64,000 bases of DNA from Variovorax sp. (GTDB lineage: Bacteria > Pseudomonadota > Gammaproteobacteria > Burkholderiales > Burkholderiaceae_C): positions 1-64,000 of the forward strand of contig JAGIBP010000006.1 of the NCBI GenBank assembly GCA_017744285.1, given 5' to 3'. Shown here piece after piece: positions 53,135-60,713 of the stretch. Within the stretch, counting starts at the first letter, position 1; each line of letters opens with the position of its first letter. Made by a program: the position numbers and the translations under genes. Below the pieces are notes generated by a model. It made no database searches and was not told the DNA's origin. It saw only the letters and a program-made list of their open reading frames with translations.

Positions 53135-53177
53135 CTCGTCTCCTGGCCGGCGTGCCCGGCACCATGAATAGGCATGC

Positions 53178-55313
53178 TCATACGGCGTGCAGCGAAGGCG
53201 GGGTGACCTGGAGCAGCGCGTCCAGCGCATAGGCCCCCTGGCCCTCGGGCAGCACGATGACGGGGTTGAGGTCCACCGCCTCGAGCCGCGGGCCTGCCTG
53301 GTGCGCGAAGACCGACAGGCGCGAGAGCATGCGCGCCAGCGCCGCGATGTCCGAGGGTGGCTGGTTGCGCGCGCCCTGGAGGATGCGCGCGGCGCGGATC
53401 GAGGTGATCATCTCGCGCGCCTCGGCCTCGCCGAAGGGGCAGCGGCGCAGCACCACGTCCTGCAGCACTTCCACGAAGATGCCGCCGAGTCCGAACACCG
53501 CGACCGGGCCGAACACCGGATCGCGGTGGATGCCGAGGATGCACTCGACGCCCCCGCGCATCTGCCTGGCGACGAGCACGCCTTCGATGCGCGCTTCGGG
53601 CGCGGCGATGCGTGCGCGTTCGATCAGGCGATCGAAGCCGCTCGCCGCTTCCTCGCGCGATGACACGTCCAGCAGCACACCGCCGATCTCCGTCTTGTGC
53701 AGGATGTCCGGCGAAAGGATCTTCATGACGACCGGAAACCCCAGCGCCTGCGCGGCGTCCGCGGCCGCCTCGGCCGTGGCGCACGAACGCTCGGGTGCGA
53801 TGGCGATGCCGGCCCGCGCCAGCAGTTGCTTCGCCTCGGCCTCCGAGGGCGTGGCCCGGGGCAGGGGAACGGGGTCCACGTGCGGCGGCGGCGAGCGCTC
53901 GGGCCGCGCGAAGCTGTCGCCGAAGCGCCCCATGGCCGAGATCGCCACCGTGGCCCGCGTGGGGTCCTCGAAGATGGCGATGCCGGCTTCGTCGTAGCGG
54001 CGGATCACCTCGGCCGGCATGGTCCCGGCGAGCGCGAAGAGGCGGTCGCGGTAGGGGGCGTGGGCGGCGATCAGGTCCTCCTGCAAGCGATGCGCCACCG
54101 ACTGCGCGCCGGCCATCTGCGCGAAGAAGCCCAGCACCGACTTGTAGCCGCCAGCGCCGAACATCTCGCGCGTGAAGCTGCTGACCAGCGACAGATCGTT
54201 GATGGCCTGCGCGGTGCAATCCACCGGGTTGCGCGGCGACGAGTACGGCACCAGCGCCTTCAGCTTCGCCTGCGATGCCTCGGGCATGGGCGGCATGGCC
54301 AGCGCCTCGTCTTCGGCCACGTCGCTGATCAGCACGCCCGCGCCGCCGCTGACCGTGATCACGCCCAGCGAATTGCCGACCGGGTAGATGCGCCGCGTGG
54401 CCAGGTAGGCGATGTCGAGCAGCTGCTCGGCCGAGCGCGCCCGCACCACGCCGAACTCCGCCAGCACCGCGTCCGTCACCGCGTCGTCGCCCGCGACCGA
54501 GGCGGTGTGCGACTGGGCTGCGCTGCTGCCGAGCATGCTGCGGCCCACCTTCATGGCGATGACCGGCTTGTGCGCGCGGCGCGCGCACTCCAGGGCAGCC
54601 ACGAGCGAGTCGCCCTCCTTGATCCCCTCCATGTAGGCCATGATCACGTCGATGTCCGGGTCCTCGGCGAAGCCGTGGATGATCTCGCCCACGGTGATGT
54701 CGCACTCGTTCCCGGTGGTCACGCCGATGGGCGTGCCGATGCCGCGGTTGCGCGCCAGCGTGACGAGGTTCGAGCCGAAGGCGCCCGACTGGCTGACCAC
54801 GCCGACGCGGCCCGGCACGGGCCAGCCCTGCTCGAAGGCGGTGGTGAAGGTCGGGTACCAGCCGATGCCCGCGTTGAAGAGGCCCAGGCAGTTCGGGCCC
54901 AGCAGGCGCATGCCGTGGCGCCGCGCCATCTGGACCACCGCCGCCTGGCTCGCGATGCCGGCTTCGCCCGTTTCCGCGAACCCCGCCGAGAAGATGATGG
55001 CCGCGCGCACGCCGCGCCGGCCGAGTTCGTCGACGGTCTGCAGGACCTGGTGGCCCGGCACCGCGATCAGCGCGGCATCGGGCACCGCCGGCAGATCGGC
55101 GACCGAGGCGTAGGCGCGCAGGCCCTGCACCTCGGGGCGCGCCGGATTGATCGGATAGATCTCGCCGTGGAACCCGGCCTTCAGCATCATCGCGATCGGC
55201 CGCCCGCCGATGCGCGTCGCGTCCGAGGACGCGCCGACCACCGTGACCACACGGGGCCGGATGAGCGACGTCAGCGGATGCGGCAGGCGCGCGGCTTCGT
55301 GCAGCGCGCTCAT
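53178..55313 (-). CDS. acyl-CoA synthetase, NDP-forming type (acetate-CoA ligase family)
   Basis: Protein of 711 residues in which the alpha part (CoA-binding Rossmann and succinyl-CoA-ligase-like domains, about 1-460) is fused to the beta part (ATP-grasp, about 480-711). Segments: RVVTVVGASSDATRIGGRPI, LLGPNCLGLFNAGIGWYPTF, GVVSQSGAFGSNLVTLARNR, SHTASVAGDDA (phospho-His region), FPVVMKILSPDILHKTEIGG and FGLGGIFVEVLQDVVLRRCP. It makes an acyl-CoA from an acid, CoA and ATP with ADP release, or the reverse. Overlaps the SDR gene by four bases; probable activation step of this route. Confidence 0.89.
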   Translation of the reverse strand: MSALHEAARLPHPLTSLIRPRVVTVVGASSDATRIGGRPIAMMLKAGFHGEIYPINPARPEVQGLRAYASVADLPAVPDAALIAVPGHQVLQTVDELGRRGVRAAIIFSAGFAETGEAGIASQAAVVQMARRHGMRLLGPNCLGLFNAGIGWYPTFTTAFEQGWPVPGRVGVVSQSGAFGSNLVTLARNRGIGTPIGVTTGNECDITVGEIIHGFAEDPDIDVIMAYMEGIKEGDSLVAALECARRAHKPVIAMKVGRSMLGSSAAQSHTASVAGDDAVTDAVLAEFGVVRARSAEQLLDIAYLATRRIYPVGNSLGVITVSGGAGVLISDVAEDEALAMPPMPEASQAKLKALVPYSSPRNPVDCTAQAINDLSLVSSFTREMFGAGGYKSVLGFFAQMAGAQSVAHRLQEDLIAAHAPYRDRLFALAGTMPAEVIRRYDEAGIAIFEDPTRATVAISAMGRFGDSFARPERSPPPHVDPVPLPRATPSEAEAKQLLARAGIAIAPERSCATAEAAADAAQALGFPVVMKILSPDILHKTEIGGVLLDVSSREEAASGFDRLIERARIAAPEARIEGVLVARQMRGGVECILGIHRDPVFGPVAVFGLGGIFVEVLQDVVLRRCPFGEAEAREMITSIRAARILQGARNQPPSDIAALARMLSRLSVFAHQAGPRLEAVDLNPVIVLPEGQGAYALDALLQVTPPSLHAV

Positions 55314-56224
55314 ACGGGGTCCCAGCAGAACACCTGGCCCGAGGTCTCCACCGGAACCAGCGAGCGGCGCAGCGCGGGCATCGCGTGGTCGCGGATGGTC
55401 TCGGGCGTCCAGCCTTCGCCGCGGTGCACCGAGCGGATCGGGCGCGGCTGGCTCATCACGAAGATCTCGTTGTTGCGCACCGCGAACACCTGCGCATTGA
55501 CGTCGCGCGCCTCGTCGCTCGCCAGGAACACCGAGAGCGGCGCGATCTTGTCGGGCGTCATCTGCCTGTTGCGCTCCACGCGCGCGAGCTTCTCGGGCGT
55601 GTCGGTGGGCACCGAGCTGGTCATGCGGCTCCAGGCGAACGGCGAGATGCAGTTGGAGCGGACGTTGAAGCGCGCCATGTCGATGGCGATCGATTTGGAG
55701 AGCGCCACGATGCCGAGCTTGGCCGCCGAATAGTTGGCCTGCCCCATGTTGCCGATGAGCCCGGAGGTCGACGTCATGTGCACCAGGCAGCCGGCGTTCT
55801 GCTCCTTGAAGAAGGCCGAGGCCGCCTTGGACGTGTGGAACGCGCCGTTCAGATGGACCTGGATCACGGCCTCCCAGTCGGCCACGCTCATCTTGTGGAA
55901 GATGCCGTCGCGCAGGATGCCGGCGTTGTTGACCACGCAGTCGATGCGCCCGAAGGCGTTCACCGCGCTTTCGACGATGCGCTCTGCCGACGCGGCATCC
56001 GCCACGCTGTCGCTGTTCGCCACGGCGATGCCGCCCCGGGCCTTGATCTCGTCGACCACCTGTCCGGCCGCGCCCGCGTCGCGGCCTTCACCGCGCAGGC
56101 CGGTGCCGATGTCGTTGACCACCACCTTGGCGCCGCCGGCCGCCATGGCGATCGCGATGGCGCGTCCGATGCCGCCGCCCGCGCCCGTGACGACGACCAC
56201 CTTGTCCTTGACCAGTTGTTGCAT
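55310..56224 (-). CDS. SDR-family 3-hydroxyacyl-CoA dehydrogenase-like protein (MFE-2/17beta-HSD4 type)
   Basis: Short-chain dehydrogenase of 304 residues. NAD site VVVTGAGGGIGRAIAIAMAA (about 10-29), NNAG motif CVVNNAGILRDGIFHKMSVA and catalytic Tyr-Lys in GQANYSAAKLGIVALSKSIA. The long C-terminal part and the RDGIF segment match the dehydrogenase unit of multifunctional enzyme type 2. With the hydratase 2 at 48970 it would complete the (3R)-hydroxyacyl-CoA oxidation. The ATG at 56224 is 17 bases after the thiolase-like gene. Confidence 0.87.
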   Translation of the reverse strand: MQQLVKDKVVVVTGAGGGIGRAIAIAMAAGGAKVVVNDIGTGLRGEGRDAGAAGQVVDEIKARGGIAVANSDSVADAASAERIVESAVNAFGRIDCVVNNAGILRDGIFHKMSVADWEAVIQVHLNGAFHTSKAASAFFKEQNAGCLVHMTSTSGLIGNMGQANYSAAKLGIVALSKSIAIDMARFNVRSNCISPFAWSRMTSSVPTDTPEKLARVERNRQMTPDKIAPLSVFLASDEARDVNAQVFAVRNNEIFVMSQPRPIRSVHRGEGWTPETIRDHAMPALRRSLVPVETSGQVFCWDPV

Positions 56225-56241
56225 GTGCCTTCCGAAGCGAG

Positions 56242-57399
56242 TTAAAGGGTGGAGCGCGAGCCGAGGATCACCGTGGCCTGGCTCGAGAGCTCGCCGCCGT
56301 TGCCGTGCGCCAGCGCGAGTTCGACGCCGCCGACCTGGCGGTCTCCGCAGCTCCCGGCGATCTGCTGCGCCGCCTCGACCAGCGTGAACAGCCCGTACAT
56401 GCCGGGATGCACGCAGGACAGCCCGCCGCCATTGGTGTTCACCGCCAGCGAGCCGCCGGGCGAGATGCGCCCGTCCTGCACGAAGCGCCCGCCTTCGCCC
56501 TTGGGGCAGAAGCCGAGGTCCTCGAGGAACAGGATCGTGTTGATCGTGAACGCGTCGTAGAGCTCGACGGCGTCGATGTCCTGCGGCTTGACGCCCGCCT
56601 GCGCGAAGGCGCGGGCGCCGGATTCGGCCGCCGCGGTCATGGTCAGGTCGCGCGAGGCGGAGATCTGCCGGTGATGCGTGGCCTCGGCGGCGCCGAGCAC
56701 GTAGGCCGGCGTCTTCGTGAGGTCCGCGGCCCGGTCGGCCCGCGTCATCACGATGGCGGCGGCGCCGTCGGTGACCAGACAGCAGTCGCGCACGGTCAGC
56801 GGCGACGAGACCATGCGCGACGCCAGGCACTCCTCGATGGTGAGCGGCTCGCGCATGAAGGCGTCGGGGTTGAGCTGCGCCCACTGGCGCGCGCTGACGG
56901 CGACCTGCGCCAGCTGCTCGCGCGTGGTGCCGTACTCGTGCATGTGCCGCGCGGCCGCGAACGCGTAGGCCGAGCCGGGGCCGAGCGCCTTGTACGGCGC
57001 CTCGTACGGCGACGGCAGCATCGAGCGCACGAGCTTGCCGGTGGAGCTGCGCTGGTTGCTCCCGTAGGCGATCAGCGCGGTGTCGCACTGCCCGGTGACC
57101 AGGGCCATCGTGGCCCAGAGCACGTAGCTCTGGAACGACGAGCCGCCGATGCGGTTGTTGTTGGTGAGCCTGGGCCGGATGCCCAGGTACTCGGCCAGCC
57201 CGAGCCCCGACATGAAGTCCTGGGGCAGGCAGACGAAAAGGCCGTCCACGTCGCTCGGCCGCAGCCCGACCTGGGCGAGCGCCTTGACGCCGGCATGCGC
57301 GGCCAGGTCCATCGAGGTGAAGCCGGGCGATGCGCCCATGCCGAAGGTGGCGGCGCTGGCGATGGCGGCCTGGCCGCGCGGGAAGGCGGCGGCGCTCAT
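56242..57399 (-). CDS. thiolase-like protein lacking the nucleophilic Cys (Ltp2/SCP-x type)
   Basis: Thiolase-fold protein of 385 residues. By eye-alignment, the position of the acyl-accepting Cys (CSS or CSTG in thiolases) is Gly: IGGSSFQSYVLWATMALVTG precedes the GQCDTALIAYG turn. The C-terminal half reads NTNGGGLSCVHPGMYGLFTL, keeping a His-Pro-Gly and a Cys. Such Cys-less thiolase-like proteins paired with DUF35 proteins act as retro-aldolases in steroid side-chain degradation (Ltp2 with ChsH2). It overlaps the DUF35 gene by four bases. Confidence 0.85.
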   Translation of the reverse strand: MSAAAFPRGQAAIASAATFGMGASPGFTSMDLAAHAGVKALAQVGLRPSDVDGLFVCLPQDFMSGLGLAEYLGIRPRLTNNNRIGGSSFQSYVLWATMALVTGQCDTALIAYGSNQRSSTGKLVRSMLPSPYEAPYKALGPGSAYAFAAARHMHEYGTTREQLAQVAVSARQWAQLNPDAFMREPLTIEECLASRMVSSPLTVRDCCLVTDGAAAIVMTRADRAADLTKTPAYVLGAAEATHHRQISASRDLTMTAAAESGARAFAQAGVKPQDIDAVELYDAFTINTILFLEDLGFCPKGEGGRFVQDGRISPGGSLAVNTNGGGLSCVHPGMYGLFTLVEAAQQIAGSCGDRQVGGVELALAHGNGGELSSQATVILGSRSTL

Positions 57400-57764
57400 G
57401 CGCTTGCTCCTTCGGGGACGAACACCAGCAGCGGCTCGCCGTTCTCGCGAATCACGCGCGCCTCGACGCGAAGGCCGATGGCGACGTCGCCCGCGGCCAT
57501 CCCGTCGACCCGGCTCATGAGGCGCGGGCCTTCGTCCAGGTCGACCAGCACCACGTTGTAGGGCTCGGCCGGCGGCCGGGTGTTGACGATGGTGACCGAA
57601 TACACCGTGCCCCGGCCCGAGGGCTCGACCCATTCGAGGCGCGTGCTTCCCGTGCCGGGCTCCGCCACGCGGGGATAGAAGATGTGGCGGCCACTGTCCA
57701 GCGAGCGCTGGATCATGAACCTTCCCTGGTCGAGGAACGCGGAGAACTCGAGGTCCGGATGCAT
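57396..57764 (-). CDS. DUF35 OB-fold protein, partner of the thiolase-like protein
   Basis: Protein of 122 residues with the DUF35 OB-fold (EPSGRGTVYSVTIVNTRPPA; VVLVDLDEGPRLMSRVDGMA). The N-terminal rubredoxin-like zinc ribbon, normally PxxxCxxCG twice, lacks every Cys here (IFYPRVAEPGTGSTRLEWVE). DUF35 proteins form complexes with thiolase-like enzymes and supply a structural or acyl-tunnel role. Starts the unit with the thiolase, SDR and synthetase genes; the ATTCA-type element at 57805 lies about 40 bases upstream. Confidence 0.86.
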   Translation of the reverse strand: MHPDLEFSAFLDQGRFMIQRSLDSGRHIFYPRVAEPGTGSTRLEWVEPSGRGTVYSVTIVNTRPPAEPYNVVLVDLDEGPRLMSRVDGMAAGDVAIGLRVEARVIRENGEPLLVFVPEGASA

Positions 57765-57803
57765 ATCGGCTTTCAGTCCTTCAAGGAATGGGTTGGCGTC
57801 TAG

Positions 57804-57846
57804 TATTCATCTATGTGTATGAAAGTGACAAGAGGGAGAACACCTA
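57804..57846 (-). promoter_or_regulatory. ATTCA-type promoter element B, upstream of the DUF35-thiolase unit
   Basis: Matches the element at 60527-60569 at 37 of 43 positions. It holds ATTCATCTATGTGTATGAA (57805-57823). Read leftward it contains TTGTCA, 18 bases, AATACT, a plausible sigma70 promoter with the operator in the spacer and -10 box. It lies 40 bases before the DUF35 start codon, the same spacing as at 60483. Confidence 0.6.
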
Positions 57847-58821
57847 ATCCACCGAAATGTTGTGCTGGCGGACCAGTGCGCCCCAGCGCTCGCGGTCGGC
57901 CTTGAGGTAGGCGTCGACCTGCGGGCCGTCCATGGGCGGCAGCAGCAGCATCCCGGCCTTGGTGAAGGTGCGGCGGAATTCGGGCTCCTGCGTGTGGCGC
58001 TTGATGGCGCCCTGCAGCGCGGCAATGGCCTCGGGCGGCGTGCCCGTGGGCACCGCGATGCCGAGCCAGCTCGCGGCGTGGAAGGCCGGCAGGCCCTGCT
58101 CGCGTAGGGTGGGCACGTCGGGCAGCCATTCGATGCGCTGGTCCATCGGCACGCCCAGCGCGCGGAGCTTGCCGGCCTGGATGAAGGGCAGCGCGCCGGG
58201 CAGCACGTCCACGTAGAGCTGCACGTCGTTGCCCATCAGCGCGGTCAGCGCGGGCACGCTGCCCTTGTAGGGGACCTCGGTCATGCGGATCTTGAGGTCG
58301 TCCTCGATCTTGCGCATGGTCAGGTACAGCACGTTGCCCTGGCCGAGCGACGCGTAGTTGAGCTTGCCCGCATTGGCGCGGCCGTATTCGCCCAGGCTCT
58401 TCATGTCCGTGACGGGAAGGCTCGTGTTGGCCACCAGCACCGTGGGCACCTCGCCCACCACCGCGATGACCCTGAGGTCGCGCTCCGTGTCGTAGTTGAG
58501 CTTCCTGGTGATGAGCGGCGTGACCACCAGGTTGCCGTTGCTGGCCATGAGCAGCGTGTAGCCGTCGGCCGGCGAGCGGGCCGCCGCGCCGGTGCCCACG
58601 ATGGCGCCGGCGCCGACCTTGTTCTCCACCACCACGGGCTGCTTGAGTTCCCGCCCGATGCCGTCGGCCAGCGCGCGCGCGAGGTTGTCGGTGATGCCGC
58701 CCGGCGCATAGGGCACGACCAGCTTCAGGGGCTTGTCGGGGTAGTCGGCCTGGGCCGGCAGCGCTGCGGCCAGGGGCAGGACGGCGAACAGGACTCGAAG
58801 CAGACGTGGCAAGGTCGTCAT
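57844..58821 (-). CDS. Bug-family (TctC) periplasmic substrate-binding protein (paralogue of 52157)
   Basis: Orphan binding protein of 325 residues: signal peptide (LLRVLFAVLPLAAALPAQA, cleaved near residue 26), then DYPDKPLKLVVPYAPGGITD and VVENKVGAGAIVGTGAAARS. Close paralogue of the Bug protein at 52157. An AGGTGA ribosome site precedes the ATG at 58821. Its leader carries a 34-base purine tract on the opposite strand. Third gene of the SDR-crotonase-Bug unit. Confidence 0.9.
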   Translation of the reverse strand: MTTLPRLLRVLFAVLPLAAALPAQADYPDKPLKLVVPYAPGGITDNLARALADGIGRELKQPVVVENKVGAGAIVGTGAAARSPADGYTLLMASNGNLVVTPLITRKLNYDTERDLRVIAVVGEVPTVLVANTSLPVTDMKSLGEYGRANAGKLNYASLGQGNVLYLTMRKIEDDLKIRMTEVPYKGSVPALTALMGNDVQLYVDVLPGALPFIQAGKLRALGVPMDQRIEWLPDVPTLREQGLPAFHAASWLGIAVPTGTPPEAIAALQGAIKRHTQEPEFRRTFTKAGMLLLPPMDGPQVDAYLKADRERWGALVRQHNISVD

Positions 58822-58841
58822 GAGGTCACCTGAGGCGGAGT

Positions 58842-58875
58842 GGAGAAAGAGGAGAAGGAGAAGGAGGAGGAGAAG
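58842..58875 (+). repeat. 34-base uninterrupted purine tract
   Basis: Simple GA/GGA-rich run between the crotonase and Bug genes. In the mRNA of the leftward unit it becomes a pyrimidine tract (CTCC and CTTC repeats) in the Bug leader. It could form triplex or slipped structure or just be low-complexity drift. Confidence 0.75.
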
Positions 58876-58889
58876 CAGGGCGCCGCGCC

Positions 58890-59672
58890 TCAGCGGCCGC
58901 GGAAGCGCGGGCGGCGCTTCTCGACGAACGCCGTCTGGCCTTCGGCGAAGTCCTCGGTGCCGAAGACCACCGCCTGCGCGATGCTTTCCTTCTGCAGGAA
59001 CTCGTCGAAGCTGTCCTTCATGGCGCCGGCTGCCAGCGCCTTGCCCAGGCCGATCGACACGGGTGGCCCCTCCGCCACCTGCTGCGCGAGTTGCAGCGCG
59101 GCCTCCAGGAAGCCCGCCGCGGGCAGCACGCGGCTGACCAGGCCGATGGCCTTCGCCTCCTGCGGTTCGACGCGGCGGTTGGTCATCAGCAGGTCGTTGG
59201 CCTGCATGCGGCCCACGGCGCGCGGCAGGGTGTAGAGCACGCCCATGTCGGGCAACACGCCGACCTTGGGGAAGCCGGCCATGAAATAGGCGTCCTCCCG
59301 CGCGATCGCGATGTCGCCCAGCAGCGCGAGGGACAGTCCCGCCCCCACGGCCGCGCCGTTGACGGCGGTGATGACCGGCTTCTCGCAGTTCACCAGCAGC
59401 TTGATGCTCGCGTGCGTGAGGGCCATGCGCTGGCGGACGGCCACGGTGCGCGTGTCGGTGCGCATGCTGCGCAGGTCGCCACCGGCGCAGAAGACGCCCT
59501 CGCAGCCGGTGATCAGCAGGCAGCGCAGCTCCTCGCTCTCCACGAAGCGCTTCGCGCCGCGCCACAGCGCGTCCTTCATCTCGGCGCCGATCGCGTTGCG
59601 GTTGCCGGGCGAGTTCAGTTGCAGCAGCAGCACGCTGCCATGCTGTTCCTCGATGAGGATCGGGTGGTCCAT
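58890..59672 (-). CDS. enoyl-CoA isomerase-like crotonase (PaaG-type)
   Basis: Crotonase-fold protein of 260 residues. Oxyanion-hole segments are FCAGGDLRSM (about 61-70) and VNGAAVGAGLSLALLGDIAI. Both hydratase Glu positions are changed: Ser114 for Glu144 and Phe134 for Glu164 (rat numbering), while an Asp is present in GVLPDMGVLYTLPR (Asp142), the catalytic-Asp position of PaaG-type and other enoyl-CoA isomerases. It probably moves a double bond rather than hydrating. It follows the dienoyl-CoA reductase-like gene by four bases, which fits unsaturated acyl-CoA processing. Confidence 0.85.
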   Translation of the reverse strand: MDHPILIEEQHGSVLLLQLNSPGNRNAIGAEMKDALWRGAKRFVESEELRCLLITGCEGVFCAGGDLRSMRTDTRTVAVRQRMALTHASIKLLVNCEKPVITAVNGAAVGAGLSLALLGDIAIAREDAYFMAGFPKVGVLPDMGVLYTLPRAVGRMQANDLLMTNRRVEPQEAKAIGLVSRVLPAAGFLEAALQLAQQVAEGPPVSIGLGKALAAGAMKDSFDEFLQKESIAQAVVFGTEDFAEGQTAFVEKRRPRFRGR

Positions 59673-59676
59673 GGGC

Positions 59677-60483
59677 TTACTCCAGGTTGGCGTGGTGGCG
59701 TCCGCCGAGCAGCGAGATGCCGCCGTCGACGGGGATGAGGGCGCCGGTCACGTAGCTGGCGAACGGCGAGCCGAGGAAGAGCGCCATCGCCGCGATGTCC
59801 TCCAGCGCGCCCAGGCGGCGCAGCGGGATGCGGCCGGCCATGGTGGCGCGCGCTTCGTCGGAGACCAGGCGCTGGATGCCGGTGGTGCCGGCGATCGGCC
59901 CGGGCACGATGGAGTTGACGCGAATGCCGTGCTCGCCCCACTCCAGGGCCAGCACGCGCATCACCTGGTCCAGCCCCGCCTTGGCGGCGCAGGCGTGGAC
60001 CTGCATCGGGGCGGGGTTGTAGGACTGGGGCGCCGAGATGTTGATGATCGAGGCGCCCGGCTTGCGCAGGAAACGGTGCGCGGCGCGCAGCACGTGGAAG
60101 GTGCCGTTGAGGTCGATGTCGACCACGACCTTGAAGCCGTTGGACGACAGGTCGAGCGCCTTGGCCAGGAAGTTGCCGGCCGCGCCGGAGACCAGCACGT
60201 CGATATCGCCCAGGCGCGCGTGGACATCGGCCAGCACGTCTTCGACCGCCGCGTAGTCGCGCACGTCGCCGGTGCGGCCGTAGACCTCCGCGCCATGGCG
60301 CGCGAGCTGCGCGCAGGCGGCCTCCACGCGCGCCGCGTCGCGGCTCATGACCGCCACGCGCGCCCCGGCCGCCGCGTAGGCATCGGCGATGCCGAGATTG
60401 ATTCCGCTGGTCCCCCCGGCCACGAAGACCGTGCGGCCATGGAAGTCGAAGGGGGGCCTGCTGTCTGTCGCCGTCGAACCCAT
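59677..60483 (-). CDS. 2,4-dienoyl-CoA reductase-like SDR (DECR2 type)
   Basis: Short-chain dehydrogenase of 268 residues. NADP site GRTVFVAGGTSGINLGIADA (about 16-35). The catalytic Tyr-x3-Lys is replaced by MQVHACAAKAGLDQVMRVLA: the Lys is kept and the Tyr position is Ala, as in peroxisomal and mitochondrial 2,4-dienoyl-CoA reductases (QVHAGSAKA), which also share the GPIxGTxG loop seen here as PGPIAGTTGIQRL. It would reduce a conjugated dienoyl-CoA or a similar enoyl ester. First gene of the leftward unit; element C lies 44 bases upstream. Confidence 0.84.
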   Translation of the reverse strand: MGSTATDSRPPFDFHGRTVFVAGGTSGINLGIADAYAAAGARVAVMSRDAARVEAACAQLARHGAEVYGRTGDVRDYAAVEDVLADVHARLGDIDVLVSGAAGNFLAKALDLSSNGFKVVVDIDLNGTFHVLRAAHRFLRKPGASIINISAPQSYNPAPMQVHACAAKAGLDQVMRVLALEWGEHGIRVNSIVPGPIAGTTGIQRLVSDEARATMAGRIPLRRLGALEDIAAMALFLGSPFASYVTGALIPVDGGISLLGGRHHANLE

Positions 60484-60526
60484 CGCTGTCTCCTGTGTCG
60501 GATTTATCGTCCGGAAGGCTTGCGAC

Positions 60527-60569
60527 TATTCACCTATGTGGACGAAATTGACATGCGGGAGAACACCAA
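60527..60569 (-). promoter_or_regulatory. ATTCA-type promoter element C, upstream of the SDR-crotonase-Bug unit
   Basis: ATTCACCTATGTGGACGAA (60528-60546) within a 43-base element that matches element B (57804-57846) at 37 positions. Read leftward it contains ATGTCA, 18 bases, AATAGT. It begins 44 bases before the SDR start codon, nearly the same distance as B from the DUF35 start. Confidence 0.6.
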
Positions 60570-60713
60570 TGGCGGCGTGCCAGGGCCAGGCTGGCGCGCC
60601 GGGGGCGCCTGCGAGCCCCGAGTCGGCACATCCACGCGAACAGGTTCGTGACCCAGTCTTTGGTGGATCGGGCCTTGAGACAATCGCCCCAACGCCATTC
60701 ACCAGGGGCCCCC

